From assembly GCA_025765595.1 (NCBI GenBank), contig JAIVFH010000144.1:1-64000 (forward strand): a stretch of DNA of 64,000 nt, in the 5' to 3' direction. This DNA is from Obelidium mucronatum (lineage: Eukaryota > Chytridiomycota > Chytridiomycetes > Chytridiales > Chytriomycetaceae). Below, in pieces: positions 1-11,438 of this stretch (positions are counted from its first letter, which is position 1; each line of letters starts with the position of its first letter). The translations under genes and the position numbers were made by a program. The notes below the pieces were generated by a model, which did no database searches, had not been told where the DNA came from, and saw only the letters and a list, made by a program, of their open reading frames with translations.

Positions 1-2255
1 TGTCATCTTGAGAACCGTAGATTGAAGACATGCGCTGCTGTCTGGAGGGGGTTTTTTCTTCCATTGCGAGGCAGTCCATCGGGAATAGCCCTTCTTCAGC
101 ATTGGCCAAGTTAACTCCCACTGCCCAACCATCTAAATAAACCCAAGTTATTTTTACAGGTGTTAGAGAAATGTACGGCCAACAGTCATTACAACTTCAA
201 AACTCACCATCGTATTGTTGTTTCACCAAAACATGATCACCAACACGAAGAGCAATCTCATCAGAGTTGACTGGATTGAAATTATAAATCACATCAAATG
301 TATCTTTTGGTTTGTTCTTGGCTCCTTTCTGCAGAAGGCTTTGTCTTGAAGATTCGCGTTCCTTTCGAAGTGTTCCGCCAGCTTTCTTTGAAACAAAACC
401 GACAAGGAGATCCAGCGGGAAGAGTCCTTCAGCGCGAGTTAAAGCATTGGAACCGAACGCCCAGCTGGGGTTAACAAAACAGAGTTTAGGGAAAAAAAAA
501 TCATGAGATAAACAAGATTTAAAAAAATACTCACCCATCATCGTATTCCTCAAATACAAATACGCGATCACCAGCACCTTTTCAGATATTGTTAAGTTGA
601 GCAAAAAAAAAAACACCTAAAAATCAGCAGTCTAACTTACGAAGAAGCAATTCATCCGCCATATTGGGCCTGTAGTCAAATTTAATCGCATACGAGCCAT
701 CCTTTGCAGTTTCAGGAACAGATCCATAGATGCTAGAGACTCGTTTGTTGAAGTTATTGTTGGCTTTCGGTGCTGGCTTTTGGCCTTGTACCTCCGAGAC
801 ACATTCCCTGAACGTTGTTCCCATTAGACCACTGTATTACGACAAACAAAAAAAAAGGCGCTTCTTACATTGGGAAAAAGCCTTGACTTCTTGTAACAGC
901 ATTTGTACCAAAACACCATCCATCGTCATAAGACTCCTTAATATTCACAACGTCACCAATGACTATTAATAGCAACAACAGTCAGCATACAAAACCCAAA
1001 ACCAAGTGAACTTAAAAAACATACTAAGAGACAGTTCATCACGCTGCAAAGCCTTGAAATTGATGATAACAAAGTACTTTTTCTCGCTCTGGGCAATCGC
1101 AAGCTTCATATTCGGCATTGGCAAAACTGGTACAGGAGAAGCATAACCGACATTGGATCCATAACCGACATTGCTTCCCCCACCACCAGCACTGCTCCCA
1201 GGCACAATCGCTTTATAATAAGACTCTCGGCTTTTGTTTCCACTGCGATTATTCATGCCTGGTCCTCCCTGGTTCCCATAATAATCGCTTCCTTGCTGTT
1301 GTTGCTGGTCTTGCAATTGTGAATACTTTTGATTGTTTGCTTGCTGTAACTCAAAGGATGAACTTCCCGCGGACAAATCCTTATTGTCAACAGCTGTTTT
1401 CTGTCTCCGCTTGCGCATGCAAATGCAAACCATGGCCACAATGAGTAACAAAAGAACCGCTCCACCACCAGCAGCAATCGGCAAAACAGGAATCGAAGCT
1501 CCTTGATTTGCTGGTGGAGAAACCGAGGCCGAAGGGGCAACCGTTGGCTTTGGGGCCGGTGCGACTTGAGTGAGACCATTTTGTGTACAGCAAGGATCGA
1601 ATGTGGTTTGACAGTATTGTTCACCGAGGGTCTTTTGTGGTGAATCCGCAAAATGAACTTGAATCGACTTCTACGGCCACCGCACAAGCCGTGTCGTTTA
1701 GCATACTGAGCTGGTTGAACAGGGAAATATACTGGGATCTATTCGAAGTGACTGAGGGCGATGGAGATGCACTGCACAGTGAAGAGTTGCCCATGACGGA
1801 TCCCCACGAAGAAATAAAGTTTGTGATTGTGGAAGCGCAAATGGGGGAAGGCGGCGACTTGTCAGTGGCGTTCTGGCAGTGTTGACTGCCAATGTATGCC
1901 CATACGCCGCAATACGCAGAGATATGGTAGCGGAGACCGGTTCCGTTCCAGCCAGAGCATCCATAAAAGTTGGCCATTTGATTTGTGAAGGCAGTTGAGT
2001 TGTCGAACCAAGTTCCCATGTATACGTCGAAGGAGGCCAAGTCAGTGAACGCCTTGTTGTTTGTAGGATCCGCATACGTAAAATAACCTAGCAAGAAGTG
2101 TATTGTCAGCAAAGGCGCCCCTTGTTTGGCAGAGCAGGCCAATAAACCACCCCTTGACAGCAAACAACCCAAACAATTTCACGGTACTCACTTGCAAATC
2201 CACCCGTACAGACGCTCGAGCCTTTGAGGCTGATGCATCCTGCTGGTGTGCTCAT
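1..2255 (-). CDS. Single-pass membrane protein with three cytoplasmic SH3 domains (3' end outside window)
   Basis: Probable membrane adaptor or sensor; ligand unknown. Seven exons are readable, high to low: 2192-2255, 1025-2087, 869-962, 641-831, 535-577, 208-464 and 1-132, running off the left edge. The start at 2255 was chosen because the neighbouring paralogue begins with the same MST and a C-x-L-x-GS motif. A Cys-rich ectodomain with GCSGWNGTGLRY is followed by a hydrophobic segment (AVLLLLIVAMVCICM), the basic stop RKRRQ, a Gln/Gly-rich linker and three SH3 domains. Each SH3 shows DE-L, GD-V, DGW and a G-FP motif. No clear signal peptide is seen. In the ectodomain exon the frame shifts at an A run (1633-1636); one base fewer rejoins CGFTT to the CC-containing stretch and gives the right exon phase. 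The family resemblance is clear; the function is inferred. Confidence 0.82.
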
Positions 2256-2611
2256 CGGTTGTGTGGTGAACAGTGGGTGGAGATGAAAATTATTATTTGC
2301 TATTCCAAAAAAAGAGCAGCCAATCATTTCATCAAAACAACTTACAATGGCTGCATTGTTAAACGTGCCCTGCATCAAATGGCCCACGGCAGATCTTTCC
2401 TATCACTATCAGAGATATTCCAGCATCCTAATTAATTTAACAGTGTCACAGACTATTCGGATATCAATCATATATTTGTGCCTTGGCAATGATTGTCAAT
2501 GGAAAAAAAAATGATTTATTATTGCTCAGATAGTCATTGAAAAACACGGAAAATCATGATTAATTGTTGCTTGCTATGATACCCATTAAGTTTTTTTTTC
2601 TTTTTTTTTCT
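2256..2611. other. Spacer between the two SH3 genes
   Basis: AT-rich with T-runs (2590-2610). It holds the 5' flank of the left SH3 gene and the 3' flank of the right one. No gene, RNA or repeat is recognisable. Confidence 0.5.
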
Positions 2612-4460
2612 TTACTTTCTTGGGTGAATACTGAAGAGACTTGAAACTCTGTGGCTGGGCCTTTTCGAGGCTGCATCATCAAACGCATCGAGAACATTTA
2701 AGGGGAATAGACCGTCCATATTTGTGTTCAAATTTTGTCCATATCCCCAACCATCTGTTAAATGAAAATTGAATGTATGAGCCAATTATAGATACACAAC
2801 TTGCAAGAAAATTTCTCCTCACCGTCATATTCAAATTCGACCCGTACTTTGTCATTCACTCTCAACTCCAATTCATCTTCTCTCATGGGAGTGTACTTGA
2901 AAGTCACGGTTCTTGTCGAATTCACTTCTCGCCCTTTCACTTGTGCCGAAGACCCCCCACCGCCTTGCACCGAAATATACGAATCGTACTTTTGTTGAAT
3001 CAGCGATCGATTGTGTTCCATTGCACTTGTGATACTCGCTGCCCGCTTGCTATACACACTGAACCGATTATGCGCGCTAGACGACTTGTTTGCAAATTCC
3101 TTGAGGACAGCAAGTGGGAAAAATCCTTCAGCACCGATACGTCGGTTTGCACCAAACGCCCATCCATCTGAATATTCCAACTTCAAGACGATTTTGTCTC
3201 CACGTTCAATGGTGAGTTCGTCAGCCGCGGAAGCAGACCAGTCGCAAATCGCTTCATGGATTTCATCGCGGTTGATATTGTTGGTAGCGTCGATATTGTT
3301 GTTCAAGATTGCTGATGGGGGACGTTGGTTGGCGGGAGTGGCTGTGCGAAAGATTCCGGCGGCATCGGCCCGCTTTTTAGATGATGTAAAGCTGGATGTG
3401 TCTTGGTTTCTATTGCTGTTTGGTGATATAGTGCGAGCCATAGCGGCGTTGGCGTTTCTGCGCTTTCGGTAACAGAAGAAGAGGACGGAAAGAGCAATGA
3501 CTAGGAGTAGCCCGCCGACTCCAGCTGCTATTGCAGCAACAGGGACTTTAGAAGATGATGTGTCATTCGATGACGATGATGCTGCCGAGGCTGCAGTGGA
3601 AGGCACTGCTGTGGTCAGGGTACTCTGTGCGTTGGTTGTACTACTTTGTGGGCGACTTGATGCTTCTGCTGTAGTTGTAGTTTTTGATACATCACTCGAA
3701 ATAGTTGAACCAAGTGGTACCGACGTTGCGCTCGATAAGCAACAAGCGTCTCTTGGATTTGAAGAACAGAAGGTTGCCAACTCATCAGTCGTTGCAAACC
3801 CTGATGACAGTTTTCAAAAATTATATATCCATGAAAAAGTGCGTAATACATACCGCAGTGAGCAGACTCTCCTGCAGAACCCTCGGCCACCAGACAGGTG
3901 GGTGAAGAACTCAATATTCCTTGAATGGAAGCCATAATATACGCTTTATACATTATTGCATTTGGATCTGCGCCATTAGGACAAAACGTAGTATTCGAAA
4001 GAACCGAATCCCAGGATCTTGAAAAGGTTGCTGCAGATGATGCACACAGAGAGACAGTTGTTGTCGGTGGATTACATGTGCCAGTACTGCCTTCCGCGAT
4101 GTTCATGGTCCCCATTCCCACAAAATAGGCACAAAGAGTTGATTGAAAGTATCTCAGACCCGTGCCATCCCATCCTGTGCATCCGTATCCGCCGGGAGCT
4201 GTGCTTCTCATGGCAGACCCGAATCCAGAGGAGCCAGTTGTTTCGATAGAAGCTTTTATCAAGAGATCGAAGCTTGTGATATCAGTGATCTGTGAGGACA
4301 CGCTAGGCGGTATGAATGCATTGTTGGCTGCCAGTGGAAAGTTGGGTAAGTACAAGTGTGTTGCAATTCGGAGAATTCAAAGACCCAAAATACCAGAAAA
4401 ATCAGGGCACATTGTGGATCCAGTCAAAGGAATACATAGCGACGGAGCTGTCGTGGACAT
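2612..4460 (-). CDS. Single-pass membrane protein with two cytoplasmic SH3 domains
   Basis: Paralogue of the gene to its left. Exons are 4394-4460, 3854-4327, 2823-3800 and 2612-2754; phases fit and the protein is about 550 residues. It starts MSTTAPSLCIPLTGS, then a Cys-rich ectodomain with GCTGWDGTGLRYF and a CGF...CSSNPRDACC segment. A Ser/Thr-rich stalk precedes a membrane helix (GVGGLLLVIALSVLFFC) and RKRR. The cytoplasmic part has SH3-1 (ADELTIERGDKIVL, SDGWAFG, GFFPLAVL) and SH3-2 (EDELELRVNDKV, DGWGYG, GLFPLNVL). Introns split both genes at matching points, including inside DDGW of an SH3. It is divergent from the Sel1-repeat gene at 4669 across a 208-bp shared upstream region. Likely a plasma-membrane adaptor; partners unknown. 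Confidence 0.85.
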
Positions 4461-4561
4461 GCTGTTTTGGAAATAGAAAAAACAACCCCCTTAAAATTCT
4501 GTTTCAGTTTTCATACAACTGATCGTGAATGAAAATAAATGATCACAGGTGTCAAAGTATT

Positions 4562-4588
4562 GAAAGAGAGGAGGGAATACTCTCTTTC
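4562..4588. promoter_or_regulatory. Perfect inverted repeat in a divergent promoter region
   Basis: GAAAGAGAG and CTCTCTTTC lie as a 9-bp perfect inverted repeat with a 9-bp spacer. They sit between the divergent SH3 gene (start 4460) and the Sel1 gene (start 4669). A dimeric regulator site is possible but inferred only from position and symmetry. Confidence 0.35.
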
Positions 4589-4668
4589 ACTCTAAAGGCT
4601 CAAGATGCAGTGAAGTTTAGTCCAGCATTGGCTTTTCTTCTTCTTCATCTTTCTTATTTTCCACCAAC

Positions 4669-6140
4669 ATGTTCGCCCTGCGACAAGCCCGAGCGGCGCT
4701 CCTAAGGCTTCAGCCGGCGGCGCACGCACTCGAGCGCCAGCCTGGACGCGCTGACAAAAGACGCGGGCGCAGCGTTCTTCGAGCGCAAGGACGCGGCGGC
4801 GAGCGTGGCGCTGCTGCGCGAGCTGCTGGCGCGGCCGGACTGCGGCGCCGAGAGCCGCGGACTCGTGCGCATGGCCGCCGCGATGCTGGCGAACGGCGGC
4901 GCCGAAATCAAGCAGGACGTGGCGCGCGCCGAAGAGCTGCTCGAGGCGCTGGCGGCGCAGCGCGACGGCTTCGGGCTGTTTGGGCTCGGCCTGCTGCGTC
5001 TCAAGGGCCGCGGCGTGCCGCAGGACTTTCTGCGCGCGCAAAAGCACTTCAAGGACGCGGCGCGCGAGCACAACGTGTCGGCACACTACTACCTGGGCGT
5101 TCTGCACGAACTGGGCATTGGCGTGTCGAAGGACCTCGCGAAGGCAGCGCGAGTGCTACGAAGTAGCTGCGGCGAAAGGGGACGCGAATGCCCTCACAAA
5201 TCTTGGAATCATATCCAGAAGAGAAGGCAATTTTGAAACTGCCCTGAGTCTCTTTCGTCGGGCCGCAAGAGAAAACGAGCTTGCTTTCTTTACTCTCAGT
5301 GCAATGACGGATCGCGGTGAGGGTGTTTTGCCAACGTACAAGCCGAACCATGGCTACCTTGATCTTTTATGGATCACTGGCGCCTCTCCTGACGTGCATT
5401 TACAGGTATTTTATCACTCGCTTTTCCCCTTGTGTTTATCTCCTGTCTTCTAATTTGTCAAGAAGGCTGTTCTAACAGAGAATAATGCACCACTTGACTT
5501 TGGCCTTGACATGTTTGATTTTGCCAAAGCAGAAGGCCCTATTCGAGACAAGCATGCCTTCCAGTTCGTTACATTGCTGTATAATGCCGGAGAAGGAAAC
5601 GCCTTTGCTCGCTTCCTTGCTGGAATGCGTTACGAGTTCTCCCTTGTCGAAAGCTATGGACACAACATGCTCATGGACACCTACAAGTCTCAGCTCAAGG
5701 AAGGCGCCGCGGATTTTGTAGAACCAAGCTACAACAGAATCGCATTCGACATGTACTTGTCTGCCGCTGACAAGGAGTTTGTCTTGGCTCAGCGCAAGTT
5801 GGGTCTCTTGTTGGGTCTAGGAACTTGTGGGGTTGAAAGGGATCATGCGAAAGCCATCAGAATATTCCAAGAGTTGTCTGCCAAAAATGATCCAATTGCC
5901 CAGTTCAATTTGGGAGTCATGCATTTACATGGACGGGGAATGGAAAGAGATGATGTGAAAGCAGCTGGCCTATTCCAGTTGGCAGCAAGGCAGGGGCTTT
6001 CGGATGCAGAGTATAATTTAGGGCTCATGTATGAACAAGGATGTGGTGTTAAAAAGGATGCATTGAGGGCCAAGCAACTGTTTACAAACGCTTCAAAGCG
6101 TGGTTTATCGGATGCTACAGAAAAATTGAATTGCCTTTAA
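4669..6140 (+). CDS. Sel1-repeat protein, probably mitochondrial (two 1-base frameshifts)
   Basis: Sel1 (TPR-like) solenoid proteins act as protein-interaction scaffolds. Exon 1 is 4669-5405, a 57-bp intron lies at 5406-5462 (GTATTT...TCAAG, phase 0), and exon 2 is 5463-6140. The start MFALRQARAALL plus an Arg/Ser-rich stretch (SRRRTHSSAS) looks like a mitochondrial presequence. Sel1 repeats are visible, for example ALTNLGI, AQFNLGVMHLHGRGMERD and AEYNLGLMYEQGCGVKKD. The frame moves by one base near 4703 and again at about 5146. Removing one base at each gives 735 + 678 bp, a 470-residue protein, and restores a proper repeat at the second site. The first 550 bp are very GC-rich; the rest of the same gene is not. 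Either an assembly error or a recent pseudogene. Confidence 0.75.
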
Positions 6141-6273
6141 ATAACAATGTTTTTGAATGGTTCCTTGAGGTATCCTTTATCTTGAACAGTTAAGACAGAT
6201 GAGCTTGATGTCAGAAAAAATCTTTGAGATCTACTAAAATTTCATTTATTTTTTAGAATTTCAGATAGCATCC

Positions 6274-6346
6274 GCCCGGCTAGCTCAATCGGTAGAGCGT
6301 AAGACTCTTAATCTTAAGGTTGTGGGTTCGACCCCCACGTCGGGCT
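6274..6346 (+). tRNA. tRNA-Lys(CTT)
   Basis: The 73-nt cloverleaf has acceptor GCCCGGC pairing with GTCGGGC, a D-arm GCTC/GAGC, anticodon loop CTCTTAA and a T-arm GTGGGTTCGACCCCCAC. There is no intron. It appears intact. Confidence 0.95.
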
Positions 6347-6469
6347 GATGCCTCTTTGTTTTCTATTTCGAGCGACAACTTGTATCTACTTCATCAATGT
6401 TTTCTGTGCTTTTTGATTTGCAACAACCACTGCTACTTAACAACCACTAGTCGGATCTTGCTTGAAGAT

Positions 6470-6800
6470 TCTTAAAGCATGAAACAAGGATGCATGATGC
6501 TATCAAGTAGCAAATTGTAGTCATACTTTAACGCATACAATGCTTGTCCATTGTCTCTCTGAACCGCCGCATAATCAGTAGTCATACCACTGTACTTCTC
6601 CATCTTGAACCGTTTTAAGATGCATTCCATGTGCTTTGCCTGATCCATGAAGATATAACTTTCATCTGATGCATATTCTGGTACAAAACAATATTCACAA
6701 CAACCCTGATACTTGAAAGTGTTTCATGGCAGATCAATGAGAATATCATCCATGTAAAATGTGACCCATATAGTAAACCCATCAACAACTACCGTAAAGG
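6470..6800 (-). mobile_element. Ty1/copia reverse transcriptase relic
   Basis: Read on the minus strand, 6790-6470 contains FYMDDILI, the copia RT catalytic motif, followed after a stop by MDQAKHMECILKRFKMEKYS, the typical downstream copia stretch. It is a short dead fragment with in-frame stops. No LTR is seen. Confidence 0.65.
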
Positions 6801-7276
6801 ACGTTATCCTTTTTAGCCTCACCTATAAAGCTACACCATTAAAAATAAAGTGATGGCCCTCCTGTTTCATTGATTTGTCAATAAACACCATTGTTATAAA
6901 ACTCAGTTTCCAATATTACAAAATATTGGAAGGATCCCCTAATGAAACCAGATTTCTTTTTCCATTTATCGTCTTGATGACTAATCCCTTCTTCTGCTAT
7001 TTCTGTAATAGCAATTTGGTCAACATTTATCTTGATTGCATTCAAATGAGGACAAACAAGGAAGGCAAATACTTACCACCCAAACATTCTGAAGTTGACA
7101 AAATTCAGTTGAATACCAAACAGTCTGAATAATTTTTGGTTTAGTTAAATAGTTATGTCAAAGCAGTGATGCAAGCAAGTTGATATTCATCTTTAGTTCC
7201 AATAAAAATGACCATGCTTGCTGGACCTTGTCAGACGGCTCAAATGTTGCTGCTAAATAATACCCTGCAGCGGGCT
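6801..7276. other. AT-rich stretch without a recognised gene
   Basis: A short plus-strand open frame (6875-7132) has no recognisable domain and no splice context. Nothing else is supported here. Confidence 0.4.
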
Positions 7277-7395
7277 GGTGGATATGGGACAGGCCGAAGG
7301 CCTGTCCTATATCCACCATGGCTTCCGGAGCTTTGCTCCGGAATCCGCCGGGGCAATCCGGCGCAGGCGGATTGCAGGTGGATTGCACCGGCAAT
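7277..7395. repeat. Cluster of strong triloop hairpins
   Basis: 7277-7317 folds into a 19-bp stem with one G-T pair and a GAA loop. 7323-7343 is a 9-bp stem (TTCCGGAGC/GCTCCGGAA) with a TTT loop. 7342-7384 holds a further nested fold (AATCCGCC/GGCGGATT around CGCCGG/CCGGCG). The block is GC-rich in AT-rich surroundings. Such clustered hairpins resemble the mobile double-hairpin elements known from fungal mitochondrial DNA; that link is an inference. Confidence 0.6.
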
Positions 7396-7432
7396 GTACA
7401 CTTCTAAGAATAAAGCAAGACTGAACCGAAAT

Positions 7433-8615
7433 TTATTGGAAAAACTGTGCAATTGTTGTTGTTTGTGACTTAAAGAGTTTCGCTCTTTTACACGAGTCAC
7501 AAGCTTTGGGTTTTCGCTTCTTCGACAATTGATTGCTGCTCTCCAGGTGAATTCTTTTCTTTGAAATTGATGGCTCCGCCGCTATTGTTGGCATAATCAA
7601 GGCCTCTGCTGTTCCAGTCATTGTCGCATCCACAGTTTCTTCAGGTGCAATGGGAGGAACACAAGCAGCAATTTGCGGCACTATATCAATACCCACAAGA
7701 CTAGAAATTCCAGTAACGGCCGCTGGCGCCACTGGCGGTAATCGAACAGCCACCGCTGACGCTCCAACATTCGCTGTAGCCATTGGAACGGTTGCTGATT
7801 GACATGCTGATTGAGACTTCGACTTTCCTCGAGTAAATTTCATTCGAAGGGCATTTGGAGTCACCGATTGAAAGCTTGGGTCAAGCGCTCAGACCAAGAA
7901 TCTTCACTACGCTCTGCTCTTCCTGCACATTTCGTTGCATGTCAGCACTGTCAGGCTCAATTTGCAGGAGTTTGACAATCACAGCTTTATCGAGAATAAC
8001 AGGAGTTCCAACGTGACTCATAGATGTTTGAAAAAGGCGGCGAAACCCGAGTCGTTGAGAATTACTTGCAGTTGCCTCTTCAATGGCACTTTGGCTGTGG
8101 TGGTGATTTGGTGTTAAAAGACCAAAAAGGTCCCGCCACTTGGATAAGTTGGTTGCTCCTTCTGGAGAATAGCGCCAAACATCATTTGCTGGAAAGCAAA
8201 AGCTGTTTGATGAGAATCAGGAATCATTCCATTGATTGCTGCAGCGGCACGAGCTAAATCCGCGAACGGAACTGAATTTAATGTTGGAATACGGCCAAAT
8301 CGTTGACCTTGCTCCAAATTAACCTGTGAATTCAATCAGCATCACCAAAAATATGATAAGAATCTCGAACCAATATGAATCATCAGCAATCAAAGACCCA
8401 CACGCATAGAAACCGTTCGTCTGGGAAGTATTGCATTCAAGCCGCTGTTGGTCTCAACGATACTTCGCTCAATGCCGTTTTCAACATAGACATTACTGGC
8501 AATTGGCGACAAGTCTCCCAAGAATATATGTCGTAGAGTATTCAAGCATGTACCTTCCCACTCCGATTGGGTGCTTGATATATAATCGATTGGCGTTGTG
8601 TGGAATGTAGGGTAA
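7433..8615 (-). CDS. Hypothetical spliced gene with a partial Zn-cluster-like motif (uncertain, possibly broken)
   Basis: Several minus-strand coding-looking blocks lie in order. About 8404-8610 reads STQSEWEGTCLNTLRHIFLG onward. About 8114-8322 starts after a CACAG acceptor (VNLEQGQRFGRIPTL). About 7890-8100 contains SHVGTPVILDKAVIVKLLQ. 7433-7864 is Ala/Pro-rich and ends KKRKPKACDSCKRAK. ACDSCKRAK is how a fungal Zn2Cys6 cluster begins, but the remaining cysteines are absent and the reading ends at the hairpin cluster. The blocks do not join cleanly: stops lie between them. It may be a gene truncated at its 3' end by the hairpin block. No function is assigned. Confidence 0.35.
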
Positions 8616-8640
8616 AGCTACTGCTAAAACCACGAGATAT

Positions 8641-8928
8641 TTAATAGGTTCGATCAATCAGTAGAACTTCAGTGAGTATGGAGACAACAAAGAAGCCTGG
8701 CGTGAGTTCAATAAACTTAAATCCCAGCGAGTTAAGTATGTGCAGATATGAACGATCCAAAGTAAGTTGTGCTGGTAGATAGGTTTGATTGTTTTGAACG
8801 CGTTTGCTTTGATGGCCAACAACTGACAATTTATTCAACTTTTCAATAACGATAAAACAAAGTAATAAATGTGAATAAATATTGACTATAAACGGTTCTA
8901 AAATACTTCTTTCCGTTAGTTTACACAA
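8641..8928 (-). CDS. Short hypothetical open frame, possibly an upstream exon
   Basis: A 95-residue frame including NNQTYLPAQLTLDRSYLHIL and FFVVSILTEVLLIDRTY. It lies just upstream, on the same strand, of the uncertain gene at 7433-8615 and could be its first exon. No domain is recognised. Confidence 0.2.
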   Translation of the reverse strand: MCKLTERSILEPFIVNIYSHLLLCFIVIEKLNKLSVVGHQSKRVQNNQTYLPAQLTLDRSYLHILNSLGFKFIELTPGFFVVSILTEVLLIDRTY

Positions 8929-8999
8929 TGACTCTCCACAGTTTTCAATGGCTCAGCGCAGCGCTGAACGTCGTCCCTTGAAGTTCCCATAAGGTTTGG

Positions 9000-9888
9000 C
9001 TAATTCATACACTTCTTGGGAAGTTCCGAAGTGATATTTGAAGTGTTAAAACAAAGATAGTCAGAAACCTCCATTGTAGGAGAAGTCAAAATTGCTTGAA
9101 AGACTAGATCAGATATCAACGGAGTAGCTTCATTTGCGAGTTTGTCTTCAAATTCAGCTTGCAAGTCTTTCGGAAACAGAACAAGTCGATCCCCAGAAAA
9201 AGGGCGTTTGAATTTAGAACCTGAGAGCTCTCGCAGTAAATAACTGCCTTCTTGCACACCATAAATGACAAATGGACCCATAAACGTTTTCTCCAACTTT
9301 CGACCCCATTGTCTATCCAAATTAGAATTGTAAACTAGAACCCAATCCCCGACACTCAATGGCTCAAGACGAAGAGAACTCTTATGACAAAGGTTATACT
9401 CAAGACTCGATTTGAAGCGGGCGATATCAATCTTATTGCGCGCAACCCCAATGGTATAATCCTTGTTTTCTAACTGTAGCATTCAACTGACAAGTAAATC
9501 TTCTACGGCCATTCCATCTTTCCAAATGTACGGAGAATACCCTCGATTGGTACAACTGATACGTTTAGCAAACAAGCTGGGAACTACTCGATCTGGCCAT
9601 TCTCGAGGATCCTTAATGCAAGATTTAGCTATAGATTTTGTCAAGGGCGCGTGTCCACGTTCAACTGCAAGTGCCTTGTGATTGTGCGGAGCAATGGCAT
9701 GGATTTGAAAACCTAACTTCTGACCAACTTCCCTTGCTTCCTCTGACAAACTCCGCATTGTCCACTAAAACCACCATAGGCATCCCAAAACGCATAAAAA
9801 CATCTTTGACGACCCATTCCATGATAGGAGATAAACATTTGAATTTAAAAGAGTTTGCCTCCGGCCATAAAGACAAAGCTTCCTCCAT
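9000..9888 (-). pseudogene. Gypsy-type integrase, broken into three frames
   Basis: Pieces at 9661-9888, 9483-9758 and 9000-9482 correspond to the integrase core (DVFMRFGMPMVVLVDNAEFV; HAIAPHNHKALAVERGH) and to the C-terminal part (SVGDWVLVYNSNLDRQWGRK ... GPFVIYGVQEGSYLLREL). Both match the usual gypsy layout. Frame changes between them show loss of function. Confidence 0.7.
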
Positions 9889-10025
9889 ATGAAATAGATG
9901 ACGTTTGCCGTGTTTTCAGTAAGGCATGGTTATAATATCACCCGACCAAACCATACAAATAGTGAACGGTGATTTCAAAGGTTTCGCTGGCTCATGGACG
10001 CAACTCTGAGAATGATAGAGGCAAG

Positions 10026-11438
10026 TTAAACACTTTTCACAAAATTTGCGAACATCTTTCTGCATTCCTTTTCAATAGAATTTTCACTGAGAAATATCCG
10101 AGCACTCAATGATTCTCCTTTATCTTCATGGAAAACATCTATCATAGCGTCAATAGCATCCTCCACTTCTTGCGAATCATTCGAAGCATCAGCATGTGGC
10201 AGTGGTTTACTAAACATTCGAGAAGTACCGTCAGGAACCACATGATGGCGACCTGGAACAACAACAAATTCTATTGGAAAAGTTCCAGCGTAAATAATCC
10301 AGTGCATCATTGTTCTGTCTGCAGCAGAAGGGCTATTCATCATTCCTTTCAAACCACTAGTGTCAATCTCCACTATCAATCTTGGCACTCCGTCGACGAT
10401 ATAATAAATTTGGCGAAGACAGCGTACAAGTCCACATAATTCCATTTTGATCTGAGAATAGGCTTGTTCAGCCTCGTTGAACAACCCCGACATCATTAAT
10501 ATGAGAAAACGTTTCCCGTTCTCATCTAGTTGACAAAGAGAGCCTCCTTCTCCTACTTTATAGGCGTCAACCGACAAAATAGGAGGTCTGTCGACTAAAT
10601 CTGACGTGTCTAAGTTGCGACGAATTGGGTAGGACTTTAACGCTTGCTTCAAATCTTCAAACGCTGTGGCTTGCGGTTCTTTCCAGATCCATGGCTGTCC
10701 CTTTCGATACAGGTAGAATAACAGATACGCCCGAACGGAGAACGCTTCGATCCAATTTCTCCAAGTTGCGACTGTTTGAACAAAGGAGAGAAGTTCTTTT
10801 AAATTTGATGGTTGAGGCCACTTATCAATAGCATCAACTTTCTTTGGATTTGGTTCACGACTGCGTTCTGAAAGAATAACCCCGAGTGAAAGAATGCGAG
10901 GAACACAGAACTGATTCTTGGTCCCATGCACAGTGAGCCCAGTAGTGATTAATTTCTTGAATACAGTCTCAAGTTTATCCATGTGTTCAATTATTAAATT
11001 TTGGACCAACAGATAAGATGTGGAGTAATTTAAATCCGGAGGTTTCCCTGAAAATACCAATAAGTCGTCAACAAATACTTCCACCTCGCCTTCCTTCTGA
11101 AAAATTATGCCAGAAACTCTCTGTGCATTTGAGAGAGAGTTAGTCCACCCTTGAGGGAGACCAGTGATACGCATCAGTCCAAGGGGAGTTCGAATGGCAG
11201 TTAAGTCTCTATCACGCATAACCACTGGAATCCGATCAAAGAAACTGATGCAATCCATTGCTGTATAGATTATGTATCCTGCCGCACGAGCGGGGGAGGC
11301 ATCCATGTTTGGCGGACAGTTTGAATCTCGGATAGTGACCTTGTTTAGAAGCTGAAGGTCCTGAATAAACCTAATTCCACCATCTTTCTTTGCCACTACA
11401 AACCATGGAGAGGCGTAAGCCCCGATACAAGGTTCCAT
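10026..11438 (-). pseudogene. Gypsy-type reverse transcriptase and RNase H
   Basis: The 470-residue frame begins EPCIGAYASPWFVVAKKDGG, the usual start of a Ty3/gypsy RT. It contains LPQGWTNS and the catalytic-type FVDDLLVFSG. The RNase H part has SVDAYKVGEGGSLCQLDENG and ends VVPGRHHVVPDGTSRMF, as in fungal gypsy elements. The palm motif TAMD is partly kept. Upstream (11450-11700) the coding continues in another frame (KLDKSQEVIGIAAIRGDELY), so the frame is broken at about 11450. It is part of the composite retroelement. Confidence 0.8.

Noticed and set aside
5406..5462. Reading through as coding rather than an intron
   Set aside because: A phase-0 GT-AG intron joins two frames that both continue Sel1 repeats, while read-through soon reaches a stop.
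7277..7395. Rho-independent terminator or riboswitch
   Set aside because: This is eukaryotic nuclear DNA, the stems lack a T-tract, and no ligand-binding core is recognisable.
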